A stretch of DNA of 64,000 nt from Streptomyces sp. WM4235 (lineage in GTDB: Bacteria > Actinomycetota > Actinomycetes > Streptomycetales > Streptomycetaceae): the NCBI RefSeq assembly GCF_001279725.1, contig NZ_LGDE01000337.1, forward strand, positions 98,847 to 162,846. Reading direction: 5' to 3'. The position numbers and the translations under genes were made by a program. The first letter of the stretch is position 1. Every line of letters begins with the position of its first letter. The notes under the pieces are model-generated. The model saw nothing but the letters and a program-made list of their open reading frames with translations. It ran no database searches and was not told the origin of the DNA. Shown here piece after piece: positions 10,513-18,584 of the stretch.

Positions 10513-10791
10513 TCAGCAGCCGCCCGCGACCGCCGGAATGATCGAGATGCCGGCGCCGTCGGGCGTCGCCGTCTGCAGCCCGCCCTCGAAGCGCACGTCG
10601 TCGTCGTTGACGTAGACGTTCACGAAGCGGCGCAGCTTGCCCTGGTCGTCCAGGACGCGGGCGGCGATGCCCGGGTGGCTCTTCTCCAGGGACTCGATGA
10701 CCTGGGAGAGGGTCGCGCCCTCGGCGGACACCTCGGCCCGGCCGCCGGTGTAGGTGCGCAGGATGGTGGGGATGCGGACGTTGACGCTCAT
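10513..10791 (-). CDS. MoaD/ThiS-fold sulfur carrier protein (CysO-like), C-terminal GGC
   Basis: 92 residues, beta-grasp fold. The sequence (NVRIPTILRTYTGGRAEV, RRFVNVYVNDDDVRFEGGL, GISIIPAVAGGC) closely resembles mycobacterial CysO, the thiocarboxylate sulfur donor for cysteine synthesis. Active carriers end in Gly-Gly. Here one extra Cys follows, so the GG terminus is masked and would need trimming, as Mec+/JAMM proteases do in other systems. It lies 33 bp after thrC and is probably cotranscribed under the upstream SAM riboswitch. MoaD or ThiS roles are less likely given the context. Confidence 0.88.
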   Translation of the reverse strand: MSVNVRIPTILRTYTGGRAEVSAEGATLSQVIESLEKSHPGIAARVLDDQGKLRRFVNVYVNDDDVRFEGGLQTATPDGAGISIIPAVAGGC

Positions 10792-10824
10792 GGCGCTACT
10801 GCCTTTCCGGAGTACGGGGGAGGG

Positions 10825-12108
10825 TCAGGCCAGGCCGGCGGCGCGGAACGCGTCCAGGCTCGGGCGGATGGTGGCGGTCTGCCCGCTGTCCGCGGCCACC
10901 GCCTCCAGGGTCTTGAGACCGTCACCCGTGTTCAGGATGACCGTGGTCAGCGCGGGGTCGAGCTGCCCGTTGTCGATGAGCTTCTTCGTCACGCCGACGG
11001 TCACGCCGCCCGCGGTCTCGGCGAAGATGCCCTCGGTCTGCGCGAGGATCTTGATGGCCTCGACGACCTGCTCGTCGTTGACGTCCTCCACGTAGCCGCC
11101 GGTGCGGCGGGCGATGTCCAGGACGTACGGGCCGTCGGCCGGGTTGCCGATCGCGAGGGACTTGGCGATGGTGTTCGGCTTCTGCGGGCGGACCACCTCG
11201 TGGCCGGCCTTGAAGGCGGTGGAGACGGGCGAGCAGCCCTCGGCCTGGGCGCCGAAGATCTTGTACGGCCTGTCCTCGACGAGGCCGAGCCTGATCAGTT
11301 CCTGGAGACCCTTGTCGATCTTCGTCAGCTGCGAGCCGGACGCGATCGGGATGACGATCTGGTCGGGCAGCCGCCAGCCGAGCTGCTCGCAGATCTCGTA
11401 CGCGAGGGTCTTGGAGCCCTCGCCGTAGTACGGGCGCAGGTTGACGTTGACGAAGCCCCAGCCCTCGCCGAGCGGGTCGCCGATGAGCTCGGAGCAGAAG
11501 CGGTTGACGTCGTCGTAGTTGCCCTCGATGCCGACCAGGTCGCCACCGTAGACACCGGCCATGACGACCTTGCCCTGCTCCAGGTCGTGCGGGATGAACA
11601 CGCAGGACCGGAAGCCGGCGCGGGCGGCCGCGGCGCCGACGGCTCCGGCCAGGTTGCCCGTGGAGGAGCAGGAGAGGGTGGTGAAGCCGAAGGCGCGGGC
11701 GGCCTCGACGGCGATGGCGACGACGCGGTCCTTGAAGGAGTGCGTCGGGTTGCCGGAGTCGTCCTTGACGTAGAGCTTGCCGGTGACGCCCAGCTCCTTG
11801 GCCAGGTTCTCGGCGTCCACGAGCTTGGTGAAGCCGGGGTTCAGGCTCGGCTTGGAGGCCACGTCCGCCGGGACGGGCAGCAGCGGCGCGTAGCGCCAGA
11901 TGTTGTTCGGACCGGCCTCGATCGCGGCGCGCAGCGCCTCGGGGTCACCGGTCGGCAGGTCGTAGGCGACTTCGAGCGGTCCGAAACACTCGGCGCAGGC
12001 GAAGATCGGACCGAGTTCGAAGCGGGTGGCGCACTCGCGGCAGGAAAGGCCGGTGGCGGGTCCGAGATCTACGGTTTCGGCAGAGGTTGCGACGGTCTGT
12101 GCAGCCAT
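10825..12108 (-). CDS. thrC: Threonine synthase (or related phosphohomoserine-using PLP enzyme)
   Basis: 427 residues, fold-type II PLP enzyme. The N-terminus has two CxxC pairs (Cys23/26 and Cys38/41), typical of actinobacterial ThrC. PLP Lys126 sits in GNPTHSFKDR; SCSSTGNLAGAVGAAAARAG binds phosphate and IPIASGSQLTKI follows. It normally converts O-phosphohomoserine to threonine. The start ATG 12108 (MAAQTVATSAETVD) is preceded by AAAGGG. The gene has a SAM-I riboswitch in its leader and a sulfur-carrier gene downstream, which suggests a link to sulfur/methionine metabolism. Confidence 0.93.
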   Translation of the reverse strand: MAAQTVATSAETVDLGPATGLSCRECATRFELGPIFACAECFGPLEVAYDLPTGDPEALRAAIEAGPNNIWRYAPLLPVPADVASKPSLNPGFTKLVDAENLAKELGVTGKLYVKDDSGNPTHSFKDRVVAIAVEAARAFGFTTLSCSSTGNLAGAVGAAAARAGFRSCVFIPHDLEQGKVVMAGVYGGDLVGIEGNYDDVNRFCSELIGDPLGEGWGFVNVNLRPYYGEGSKTLAYEICEQLGWRLPDQIVIPIASGSQLTKIDKGLQELIRLGLVEDRPYKIFGAQAEGCSPVSTAFKAGHEVVRPQKPNTIAKSLAIGNPADGPYVLDIARRTGGYVEDVNDEQVVEAIKILAQTEGIFAETAGGVTVGVTKKLIDNGQLDPALTTVILNTGDGLKTLEAVAADSGQTATIRPSLDAFRAAGLA

Positions 12109-12127
12109 GATGGCGAGGCCCTTTCTC

Positions 12128-12281
12128 CTCATCTTCCCCATGGCGCACTTCGCCATGAGACGGAATTGGCACCTTCCCTAGCCGGGGACCTCGCTGACGC
12201 AGCGGATGTGCGTGATCGCGAGACCGACTGGAGGGTTGCCGGGGCTTCAACGGGCCGTGTCCCTCTGCCCCTCTGGATGAG
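12128..12281 (-). ncRNA. SAM-I (S-box) riboswitch
   Basis: On the minus strand, P1 5' strand CTCATC (12281-12276) pairs with GATGAG (12133-12128). Between them lie the conserved core elements in order: AGAGGGGCAGAGGGA, then CGGCCCGTTGAAGCCCCGG with CAACC, then GGGAAGGTGCCAATTCC, then a P4-like hairpin ATGGCG-AAGTG-CGCCAT. The architecture matches the B. subtilis S-box. P1 closes immediately beside the Shine-Dalgarno region of thrC (start 20 bases downstream), so SAM binding should reduce translation. Confidence 0.9.
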
Positions 12282-12480
12282 CGGTATGGCACCGGGTGAC
12301 GCACTCCATGGCGGGCCCGGGCGTTTGTACACGCGGACCCCCGGCATGCGGTGGTCCATCGCGTTGTTCAAGACTGTAACCGAAGCCCCGGGCGGTTGAG
12401 ACAGCCGTCCGAACGGCGAGATGGATCACATTTCGCCCCAAACCGCCGACGATCGACCGACCCATCAGGGAGTGCCGAAA

Positions 12481-13431
12481 GTGCTGGAAGAGGTGGAGCG
12501 CTGGCTGGCCGAGCGCTCCTGGTCCGCTGCCGATCGACCGCTCGACCAGCTGCTCGACCGGAAACGGGCGGCGGGCACCACGGTCAGTGTGGTGCTGCCC
12601 GCGCTCGACGAGGAAGCCACGGTCGGCGAGATCGTCGAGGTGATCCGCCGCGAGCTGATCGAGGGGCCGGGGACGCCGCTGGTGGACGAGCTGGTGGTCG
12701 TCGACTCGGGCTCCCGCGACCGGACGGCCGAGGTGGCCGCGAAGGCCGGCGCCCGCGTGGTGCACCGCGACGAGATCCTGCCGCGGATGCCGGCCCTGCC
12801 CGGCAAGGGCGAGGTGCTGTGGCGCTCGCTGCTGGCCACGACCGGCGACGTCGTCTGCTTCGTGGACGCCGACCTGCGTGACTTCTCGGCCTCCTTCGTG
12901 TCCGGGATCGTCGGCCCGCTGCTGACGGATCCCGAGGTGCAGTTCGTGAAGGCGATGTACGACCGCCCGCTCGGTGACGCGCCCGGCCAGGGCGGCCGGG
13001 TCACCGAGCTGGTGGCCCGCCCGCTGCTCAACCTGCACTGGCCGCGGTTGGCGGGCTTCGTCCAGCCGCTGGGCGGCGAGTACGCGGTGCGCCGGTCGCT
13101 GCTGGAGCGGCTGCCGTTCCCCGTCGGCTACGGCGTCGAGCTGGGGCTGCTGGTGGACGCGCTGCACACGGTCGGACTGGACGCGCTGGCCCAGGTGGAC
13201 GTCGGCGTACGGGTGCATCGGCACCAGGACGGTCAGGCGCTCGGCCGGATGGCCGCGGCGATCTACCGGACGGCGCAACTGCGTCTGTCGCGCGGGCACC
13301 TCGTACGGCCGGAACTGACGCAGTTCGAGCGGGGCCCGGACGGCTTCGTGCCGCGGACGTACGCCGTCGACACCGAGGAACGGCCGCCGATGATCGAGGT
13401 CAAGGAGTACGCGGGCCGCCGGGTGGCGTGA
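12481..13431 (+). CDS. gpgS: Glucosyl-3-phosphoglycerate synthase
   Basis: 316 residues from GTG 12481, chosen because AGGGAG lies 8 bp upstream. An ATG at 12421 would add 20 poorly conserved residues. It is a GT81/GT2-like transferase making glucosyl-3-phosphoglycerate, the precursor of glucosylglycerate or methylglucose polysaccharide. Motifs: VSVVLPALDEEATVGEIV, VVVDSGSRDRT, CFVDADLRDF (metal-binding DxD-like), WPRLAGFVQPLGGEYAVRR and acceptor-loop residues VRVHRHQDG. It is followed by otsA, so the region serves compatible-solute metabolism. Confidence 0.92.
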   Translation: MLEEVERWLAERSWSAADRPLDQLLDRKRAAGTTVSVVLPALDEEATVGEIVEVIRRELIEGPGTPLVDELVVVDSGSRDRTAEVAAKAGARVVHRDEILPRMPALPGKGEVLWRSLLATTGDVVCFVDADLRDFSASFVSGIVGPLLTDPEVQFVKAMYDRPLGDAPGQGGRVTELVARPLLNLHWPRLAGFVQPLGGEYAVRRSLLERLPFPVGYGVELGLLVDALHTVGLDALAQVDVGVRVHRHQDGQALGRMAAAIYRTAQLRLSRGHLVRPELTQFERGPDGFVPRTYAVDTEERPPMIEVKEYAGRRVA

Positions 13432-13476
13432 CGAACCGGACGTTTGAGCGGGTTCCGGTCGGGCTAGGTTCGGCGC

Positions 13477-14910
13477 ATGGCTTCTCAGGTACTCGTCGCC
13501 GCGAATCGCGGCCCGCTCTCGTACTCCCTCGCCGACGACGGCACCCTCGACACCCGGCGCGGCGGGGGCGGTCTGGTCTCCGGGCTCTCCGCCGCCCTCG
13601 CGGAGCAGCCGGAGACGGTGTGGATCTGCGCGGCGCTGTCGGACGCGGACCGGGAGGCGGTGCGTCGGGGCGTGTCCGAGCCCGGGGTCCGGATGCTGGA
13701 CATCGATCCGGCGGTGTACGACGACGCGTACAACGGCATCGCGAACTCGGTGCTCTGGTTCACCCACCACCACCTGTACGACATCCCGCGCGAGCCGGCC
13801 TTCGACGCCGAGTTCCGGCGGCTCTGGGAGTCGTACGGCGCCTACAACCGGGCCTTCGCGGAGGCGCTCGCGGAGGAGGCCGGCGAGGGCGCGTCGGTGC
13901 TGGTGCAGGACTACCACCTGGCGCTGGTGCCGGGCATGCTGCGGGTCCTGCGGCCGGACCTGCGGATCGCGCACTTCACGCACACCCCGTGGGCCTCGCC
14001 GGACTCCCTGCGGATCCTCCCGCAGTACGTGGTCGAGGAACTGTCCTGGGGCATGCTCGGCGCGGACCTGCTCGGCTTCCACACCCAGGAGTGGGCGGCG
14101 GCGTTCCTGGGGTCCATGGAGCTGGACGACGCGTGGGGCCGGGCACAGGTGCACGGCACGAGGGTCGAGCACCGCCGGTACTCGATCTGGCCGCAGCGGA
14201 GCACCGAGGTGGCGGTCTTCGGGCTGGGCGTGGACGGCGAGGAGCTGCGGGCGCTGGCCCACCGCCCGGAGGTGGACGCGAAGCTGGCGGCGCTGCGCGC
14301 GGAGGTCGGCGACCTCAAGACGATCGTGCGGGTGGACCGCACGGAGCTGTCGAAGAACATCCTGCGCGGTCTGCTGGCCTACCGGGAGCTGCTCGCCACC
14401 CGCCCCGAGTGGGTGGGCAAGGTGGTGCACCTGGCGTCGGCGTACCCCTCGCGGCAGGACCTCGCGGTGTACCGGTCGTACACGGAGGCGGTCGCGGAGC
14501 TCGCCGCGGAGATCAACGCGGAGTTCGGCACGGAGGACTGGACGCCGGTGCTGGTGTCGGTGGAGGACGACTTCGCGCGTTCCCTGGCGGCCTACCGGCT
14601 GGCGGACGTCGCGCTGGTCAACCCGGTGCGGGACGGCATGAACCTGGTGGCGAAGGAGATCCCGGTGGTCTCGGAGCGGGGCGTCGCCCTGGTCCTGTCC
14701 ACGGGTGCGGGGGCGTTCGGGGAGCTGGGCGACGACGCGCTGACGGTCAATCCGTTCGACGTGACGCAGACGGCGCAGGCGCTGCACCTGGCGCTGACGA
14801 TGCCGAGGTCGGAGCGGACGGAGCGCACCAAGCGGCTGGCCGCCGCCGCGACGGCCCTTCCCCCGGCCCGCTGGTTCCGCGCCCAGTTGGACACCCTGCG
14901 GGACGCGTGA
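13477..14910 (+). CDS. otsA: Trehalose-6-phosphate synthase
   Basis: 477 residues, glycosyltransferase family 20. It makes trehalose-6-phosphate from a nucleoside-diphosphate glucose and glucose-6-phosphate. It starts MASQVLVAANRGPLSY with the RGGGGLVSGL donor loop, then VLVQDYHLALVPGMLR, ARFxHTPWAS-type motif (HFTHTPWASPDSL), VDRTELSKNILRGL and RDGMNLVAKEI near the C-terminus. It is 46 bp after gpgS. The phosphatase otsB is convergent across a strong hairpin. Confidence 0.95.
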   Translation: MASQVLVAANRGPLSYSLADDGTLDTRRGGGGLVSGLSAALAEQPETVWICAALSDADREAVRRGVSEPGVRMLDIDPAVYDDAYNGIANSVLWFTHHHLYDIPREPAFDAEFRRLWESYGAYNRAFAEALAEEAGEGASVLVQDYHLALVPGMLRVLRPDLRIAHFTHTPWASPDSLRILPQYVVEELSWGMLGADLLGFHTQEWAAAFLGSMELDDAWGRAQVHGTRVEHRRYSIWPQRSTEVAVFGLGVDGEELRALAHRPEVDAKLAALRAEVGDLKTIVRVDRTELSKNILRGLLAYRELLATRPEWVGKVVHLASAYPSRQDLAVYRSYTEAVAELAAEINAEFGTEDWTPVLVSVEDDFARSLAAYRLADVALVNPVRDGMNLVAKEIPVVSERGVALVLSTGAGAFGELGDDALTVNPFDVTQTAQALHLALTMPRSERTERTKRLAAAATALPPARWFRAQLDTLRDA

Positions 14911-14915
14911 GCGGG

Positions 14916-14947
14916 CGGCGGCCGGCGGGGGTTCCCGCCGGCCGCCG
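14916..14947. terminator. Bidirectional hairpin between otsA and otsB
   Basis: A perfect 14-bp stem (CGGCGGCCGGCGGG and complement) with a GGTT loop between two convergent genes; it can terminate both. Confidence 0.85.
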
Positions 14948-14953
14948 GGGTCG

Positions 14954-15805
14954 TCAGGCGCGCAGGGTCGCGGCCAGCGTCGCGAGGAGGGCGGCGACCT
15001 GTCCGGGGCCGGGGAGGACGAGGTCGGCGCGGGAGGCGAGTTCGGGCACCTCGGAGCCGCTGGCGACGAGCAGCCCGGGCAGTCCGTCGGCGCGGCGCTT
15101 CTCGACGGCGGCGTAGGCGGCGAGGTCCCCGAGGTCGTCCCCGGCGTAGAGCACCGCCTCGGCGCCCACCTCCGCGAGGTACTCGGTGAGGGCGACGCCC
15201 TTGTCCATGCCGGGCGGTCGCAGCTCCAGCACGGCCCGGCCCGGCTCGACCATCAGCCCGTGTCGGGCCGCGAGGTCGGCGAGGGGCTCGCGGAGCGCGG
15301 CGAAGGCCGCTTCCGGGTCGGCGGCCCTGCGGGTGTGGACGGCCAGCGCCTGGCCCTTCTCCTCGATCCAGGTGCCGCGCCAGGCCCCGATGGACTCCAG
15401 GAAGCCCGGGAGTTCGGCGCGTACGGCCGCCACCCCGGGGTGTTCGGCGGGCGCGTGCACGATGCCGGTGACGGCGTCCCACCGCTCGGCCCCGTAGTGC
15501 CCGAGCACCACCAGGTGCTCCAGTCCGGGGACGCCGGCGAACCCGCCGTAGCGGACGGCGACCCCGGCGGGCCTGCCGGTGACGACGGCGACGGCGGCCA
15601 CCTCGGGGGCGAGCGCGGCCAGCGCCGGTACGGCGTCCGGGTGGGCGCGGGCCTGGTCGGGGTCGGGAACGATGTCGGCAAGGGTGCCGTCGAAGTCGAG
15701 GGCGACGACGGACCGGCGCGGTGCGCGGAGCAGGGCTTCGAGCCCCTCGCGTCCGGCGGCTGTGGCGGGCACGGGCATCGGCAGATCGTGCGGGTGGCTC
15801 CCCAT
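14954..15805 (-). CDS. otsB: Trehalose-6-phosphate phosphatase
   Basis: 283 residues, HAD superfamily. Motif I VVALDFDGTLAD (nucleophile Asp37, Asp39), motif II VVTGRPAG, RPPGMDKGVALTEYL with the motif III Lys, and motif IV YAGDDLGDLAAY are present. It dephosphorylates trehalose-6-phosphate to trehalose. It is convergent with otsA rather than in an operon. The N-terminal ~20 residues are Pro-rich and could instead begin at MPVPATA. Confidence 0.93.
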   Translation of the reverse strand: MGSHPHDLPMPVPATAAGREGLEALLRAPRRSVVALDFDGTLADIVPDPDQARAHPDAVPALAALAPEVAAVAVVTGRPAGVAVRYGGFAGVPGLEHLVVLGHYGAERWDAVTGIVHAPAEHPGVAAVRAELPGFLESIGAWRGTWIEEKGQALAVHTRRAADPEAAFAALREPLADLAARHGLMVEPGRAVLELRPPGMDKGVALTEYLAEVGAEAVLYAGDDLGDLAAYAAVEKRRADGLPGLLVASGSEVPELASRADLVLPGPGQVAALLATLAATLRA

Positions 15806-15838
15806 GGGGACGACCCTAACGGTCCGGTCGTGGGACGG

Positions 15839-16075
15839 CTATCGCCGGGCCCGCTGCGCTTCGCGGATCCTGCGGAGTCGGTTGACCGTGCCGGGGGCGT
15901 GCTCCAGTGCCCGCGGATCGTCCATCAGGGCGTTGAGCAGCTGGTAGTACCGGACGGGGGGCATGCCCAGTCCTTCGCGGATGGCCCGCTCCTTGGCGCC
16001 GGGCCCCGACCAGGTACGTCCCTCGTACGCGAGCACGGCGGCCTCGGTGGCCGTCAACCGCCCGTCGTCCGTCAT
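15839..16075 (-). CDS. DUF3263 domain protein
   Basis: 78 residues, all helical. LTATEAAVLAYEGRTWSGPGAKERAIREGLGMPPVRYYQLLNALMDDP is the DUF3263 signature of actinobacteria. It looks like a small winged-helix/HTH protein, but no biochemical role is known to me. It ends 33 bp before otsB on the same strand and may be cotranscribed with it. Confidence 0.85.
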   Translation of the reverse strand: MTDDGRLTATEAAVLAYEGRTWSGPGAKERAIREGLGMPPVRYYQLLNALMDDPRALEHAPGTVNRLRRIREAQRARR

Positions 16076-16101
16076 ACGGCCAGATTAACGCCGGCCACCG
16101 A

Positions 16102-16128
16102 CACCGCCCCGGCGGCCCCGGGGCGGTG
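16102..16128 (-). terminator. Terminator of substrate-binding-protein gene
   Basis: CACCGCCCC / GGGGCGGTG stem, 9-base loop, 12 bp past the stop of the lipoprotein gene. Confidence 0.65.
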
Positions 16129-16139
16129 CGGCGCGGGCG

Positions 16140-17441
16140 TCACTGGTCCCCGTCCGCCTTCCGCGCGGACTGGGCGATCTCGCCGAGGACCTTCTCGGGG
16201 TTGCCGCCGGGCTTGACGGTCGAGCCGATGTTCTTCTTCACGTCCTCGCTGACGCCCGCCCAGGACTTCTTGCCGACCGGGTACAGCTTCGAGGTGGGCA
16301 GGGCCGCCAGGAAGGTCTTCAGCTGCGGGGCTGAGCCGCCGGTGGCGTTCTGCATGGCCCGGAAGCCGCTGGTGGTGACGGGCAGCAGGCCGTACTGGTT
16401 GGTGAAGGAGGTCACGTTGTCGGCCTCGTACAGGAAGTCGAGGAACTGCCCGGACTCCTTCTTGTGGCCGTTCTTGAAGGCCATCACCCAGTCGGCGACG
16501 CCCATGGCGGAGTGCTCGGTGCCGTCGACCGTGGGCATGGGCACCATGCCGAACTTGAGACCCTTCGCGGTGGCCTGCTTGATCAGCGTGGGGTGGCCGT
16601 TGAGCATGCCGACCTCGCCCCGGGTGAAGGCGTCGAAGGCGCCCTGGCGGTCGTACTTGCCCGGCTCCACGGAGCCGGTCAGGCCCTGGCCGACCAGCTT
16701 GTCGCGCAGGAACTCCAGCGTCTTGACGTTCTCCGCGGAGTCGATCGAGTAGTTCTCCTCGTTGTCGGTGTAGCCGCCACCGCCCGCGAGAAGCCAGTTC
16801 ATCGTCTCGGCCTGGGCCTCCTCGCGGCCGAGCGGCAGCGCGAAGGGCGTGGGGACGCCGTTGCCCTTGAGCTTCTTGGCGGCCGCCTCCAGCTCCGCCC
16901 AGCTCTTCGGCTGCCAGCCGCCCTTGGCGTCCTTCGCCAGCACGCCCGCGTCCGTGAGCATCTTCTCGTTGTAGAAGAGCAGTCGGGTGCTGGCCACGAA
17001 GGGCAGGCCGTACTGGGTGCGCTTGTGCTTGCCGGCGTCGGCGAGCGGGGCGAGGAAGTCGGCCTCGGTCTGCACGGAGAGCAGCTCGTCGGCGGTGTAG
17101 AGCTTGTCCGCCTCGGCGTAGTCGGCGTAGGCGCCGATCTGGGCGATGTCGGGGGCCTTGTTCGCCTTGACCATCTCGGCGACCTTCGCGTCGACCTCGG
17201 TCCAGGAGTAGACGCTGACCTCGACCTTGACGCCCGGGTGGTCCTTCTGGAACTTCTCGGCGAGGCCCTTCCAGTAGCCGGTCGAGGAGTTCTGCGGATT
17301 GTCGCCGTAGTCGGCCGCCACGACCCGGAGGGTCACCTCGTTGTCCCCGGTGAGCGCCGACACGGATCCGCAACCGGTCAGCGTCGTGGTCAGGCACAGC
17401 GCGGCCCCGGTCGCGGCCAGGCTCAGGTAACGGCCCTTCAC
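16140..17441 (-). CDS. Extracellular sugar-binding lipoprotein (orphan ABC solute-binding protein)
   Basis: 433 residues. A type II signal peptide ends in the lipobox LTGC with lipidated Cys24. The rest is an SBP family 1 (MalE-like) fold: NEVTLRVVAADYGDNPQNSSTGYWKGLAEKFQKDHPG, PDIAQIGAYADYAEADKLY, FTRGEVGMLNGHPTLI. It should bind an oligosaccharide outside the cell, but no permease genes are adjacent. It is divergent from nagK-nagA across a region with a DasR-like site, so an amino-sugar ligand is likely. Confidence 0.9.
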   Translation of the reverse strand: MKGRYLSLAATGAALCLTTTLTGCGSVSALTGDNEVTLRVVAADYGDNPQNSSTGYWKGLAEKFQKDHPGVKVEVSVYSWTEVDAKVAEMVKANKAPDIAQIGAYADYAEADKLYTADELLSVQTEADFLAPLADAGKHKRTQYGLPFVASTRLLFYNEKMLTDAGVLAKDAKGGWQPKSWAELEAAAKKLKGNGVPTPFALPLGREEAQAETMNWLLAGGGGYTDNEENYSIDSAENVKTLEFLRDKLVGQGLTGSVEPGKYDRQGAFDAFTRGEVGMLNGHPTLIKQATAKGLKFGMVPMPTVDGTEHSAMGVADWVMAFKNGHKKESGQFLDFLYEADNVTSFTNQYGLLPVTTSGFRAMQNATGGSAPQLKTFLAALPTSKLYPVGKKSWAGVSEDVKKNIGSTVKPGGNPEKVLGEIAQSARKADGDQ

Positions 17442-17480
17442 AGTTCTCGATCCACCCCTTGTTGTACGTACGATTCGACG

Positions 17481-17496
17481 TAAGGTCTACACCACT
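17481..17496. promoter_or_regulatory. DasR-responsive element (dre)-like site 1
   Basis: TAAGGTCTACACCACT. It keeps the GGTCTA-ACCA core of the dre consensus ACTGGTCTAGACCAGT. It lies in the divergent promoter region between the solute-binding lipoprotein and nagK. Confidence 0.75.
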
Positions 17497-17599
17497 TTGG
17501 CGACGCGTCCACATCCTGGAGCGCCCCGGGCCCGGACCGTGTCCGGACTGTTGCCGGACCAGGGTCCCGATTTTGTATGGCCGCTCAACAATCCTCCCC

Positions 17600-17615
17600 A
17601 TTGGACTAGACCTTT
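17600..17615. promoter_or_regulatory. dre-like site 2
   Basis: ATTGGACTAGACCTTT, 11 of 16 matches to the dre consensus with the CTAGACC half intact, 28 bp upstream of the nagK start. Confidence 0.65.
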
Positions 17616-17642
17616 GCCTCCCAAGCGCGCGAGACTGTCTCT

Positions 17643-18584
17643 GTGAAACCCGTGAAACACGTCATCGCCCTCGATGTGGGCGGCACCGGGATGAAGGCCG
17701 CCCTCGTCGCCGAGGACGGCACCCTGCTGCACGAGGCACGCCGCGCCACCGGCCGCGAGCGGGGCCCCGAGGCCGTCGTCGAGACGATCCTGGACTTCGC
17801 CTGCGAACTCCTCGACCTGGGCCGCGCCCGCTACTCCACGGCCGCCTCGGCCGCCGGCGTGGCCGTGCCCGGCATCGTCGACGCCGAGAACGGGATCGCC
17901 GTCTACGCGGCGAACCTGGGCTGGCGCGACGTACCCATGCGCGCACTCCTCGGCAGACGCCTCGGCGGCATCCCCGTGGCCCTCGGCCACGACGTGCGCA
18001 CGGGCGGACTCGCGGAGGGCCGCATCGGGGCGGGGCGGGGCGCGGACCGGTTCCTCTTCGTCCCCCTCGGCACCGGCATCGCCGGCGCCATCGGCATCGC
18101 CGGCCGCATCGAGGCCGGCGCGCACGGCTACGCCGGCGAGATCGGTCACATCGTGGTCCGCCCCGGCGGACCCGCCTGCGGCTGCGGCCAACACGGCTGC
18201 CTGGAGACCCTCGCCTCCGCCTCCGCCGTCAGCCGCGCCTGGGCCGCCGCCTCCGGCGACCCCGAAGCCGACGCGGCCGACTGCGCCAAGGCCGTCGCCT
18301 CCGGCGACGCACGCGCCCGGGCGGTGTGGCAGGCCGCCATCGGCGCCCTCGCCGACGGCCTGGTCACCGCGATCACCCTGCTGGACCCCCGCACGCTGAT
18401 CATCGGTGGCGGGCTCGCCGAGGCGGGGGAAACCTTGTTCACACCACTTCGGACGGCCGTGGAGGAGCGCGTGACGTTCCAGCGGCTGCCCGAGATCGTT
18501 CCGGCGGCCCTCGGGGACACCGCCGGATGCCTGGGCGCAGGGCTGCTCGCCTGGGACCTACTCGCCACGGAGGTACCTGCCTGA
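17643..18584 (+). CDS. nagK: ROK-family N-acetylglucosamine kinase
   Basis: 313 residues from GTG (VKPVKHVIALDVGGTGMKAAL). The ATP-phosphate motif DVGGTG, the ROK signature (VPLGTGIAGAIGIAGRIEAG) and the zinc motif ACGCGQHGCLE are all intact. It phosphorylates GlcNAc or a related hexose to the 6-phosphate. Its TGA stop overlaps the ATG of nagA by one base, so the two are translationally coupled. Two dre-like sites upstream suggest repression by DasR relieved by amino-sugar phosphates. Confidence 0.93.
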   Translation: MKPVKHVIALDVGGTGMKAALVAEDGTLLHEARRATGRERGPEAVVETILDFACELLDLGRARYSTAASAAGVAVPGIVDAENGIAVYAANLGWRDVPMRALLGRRLGGIPVALGHDVRTGGLAEGRIGAGRGADRFLFVPLGTGIAGAIGIAGRIEAGAHGYAGEIGHIVVRPGGPACGCGQHGCLETLASASAVSRAWAAASGDPEADAADCAKAVASGDARARAVWQAAIGALADGLVTAITLLDPRTLIIGGGLAEAGETLFTPLRTAVEERVTFQRLPEIVPAALGDTAGCLGAGLLAWDLLATEVPA

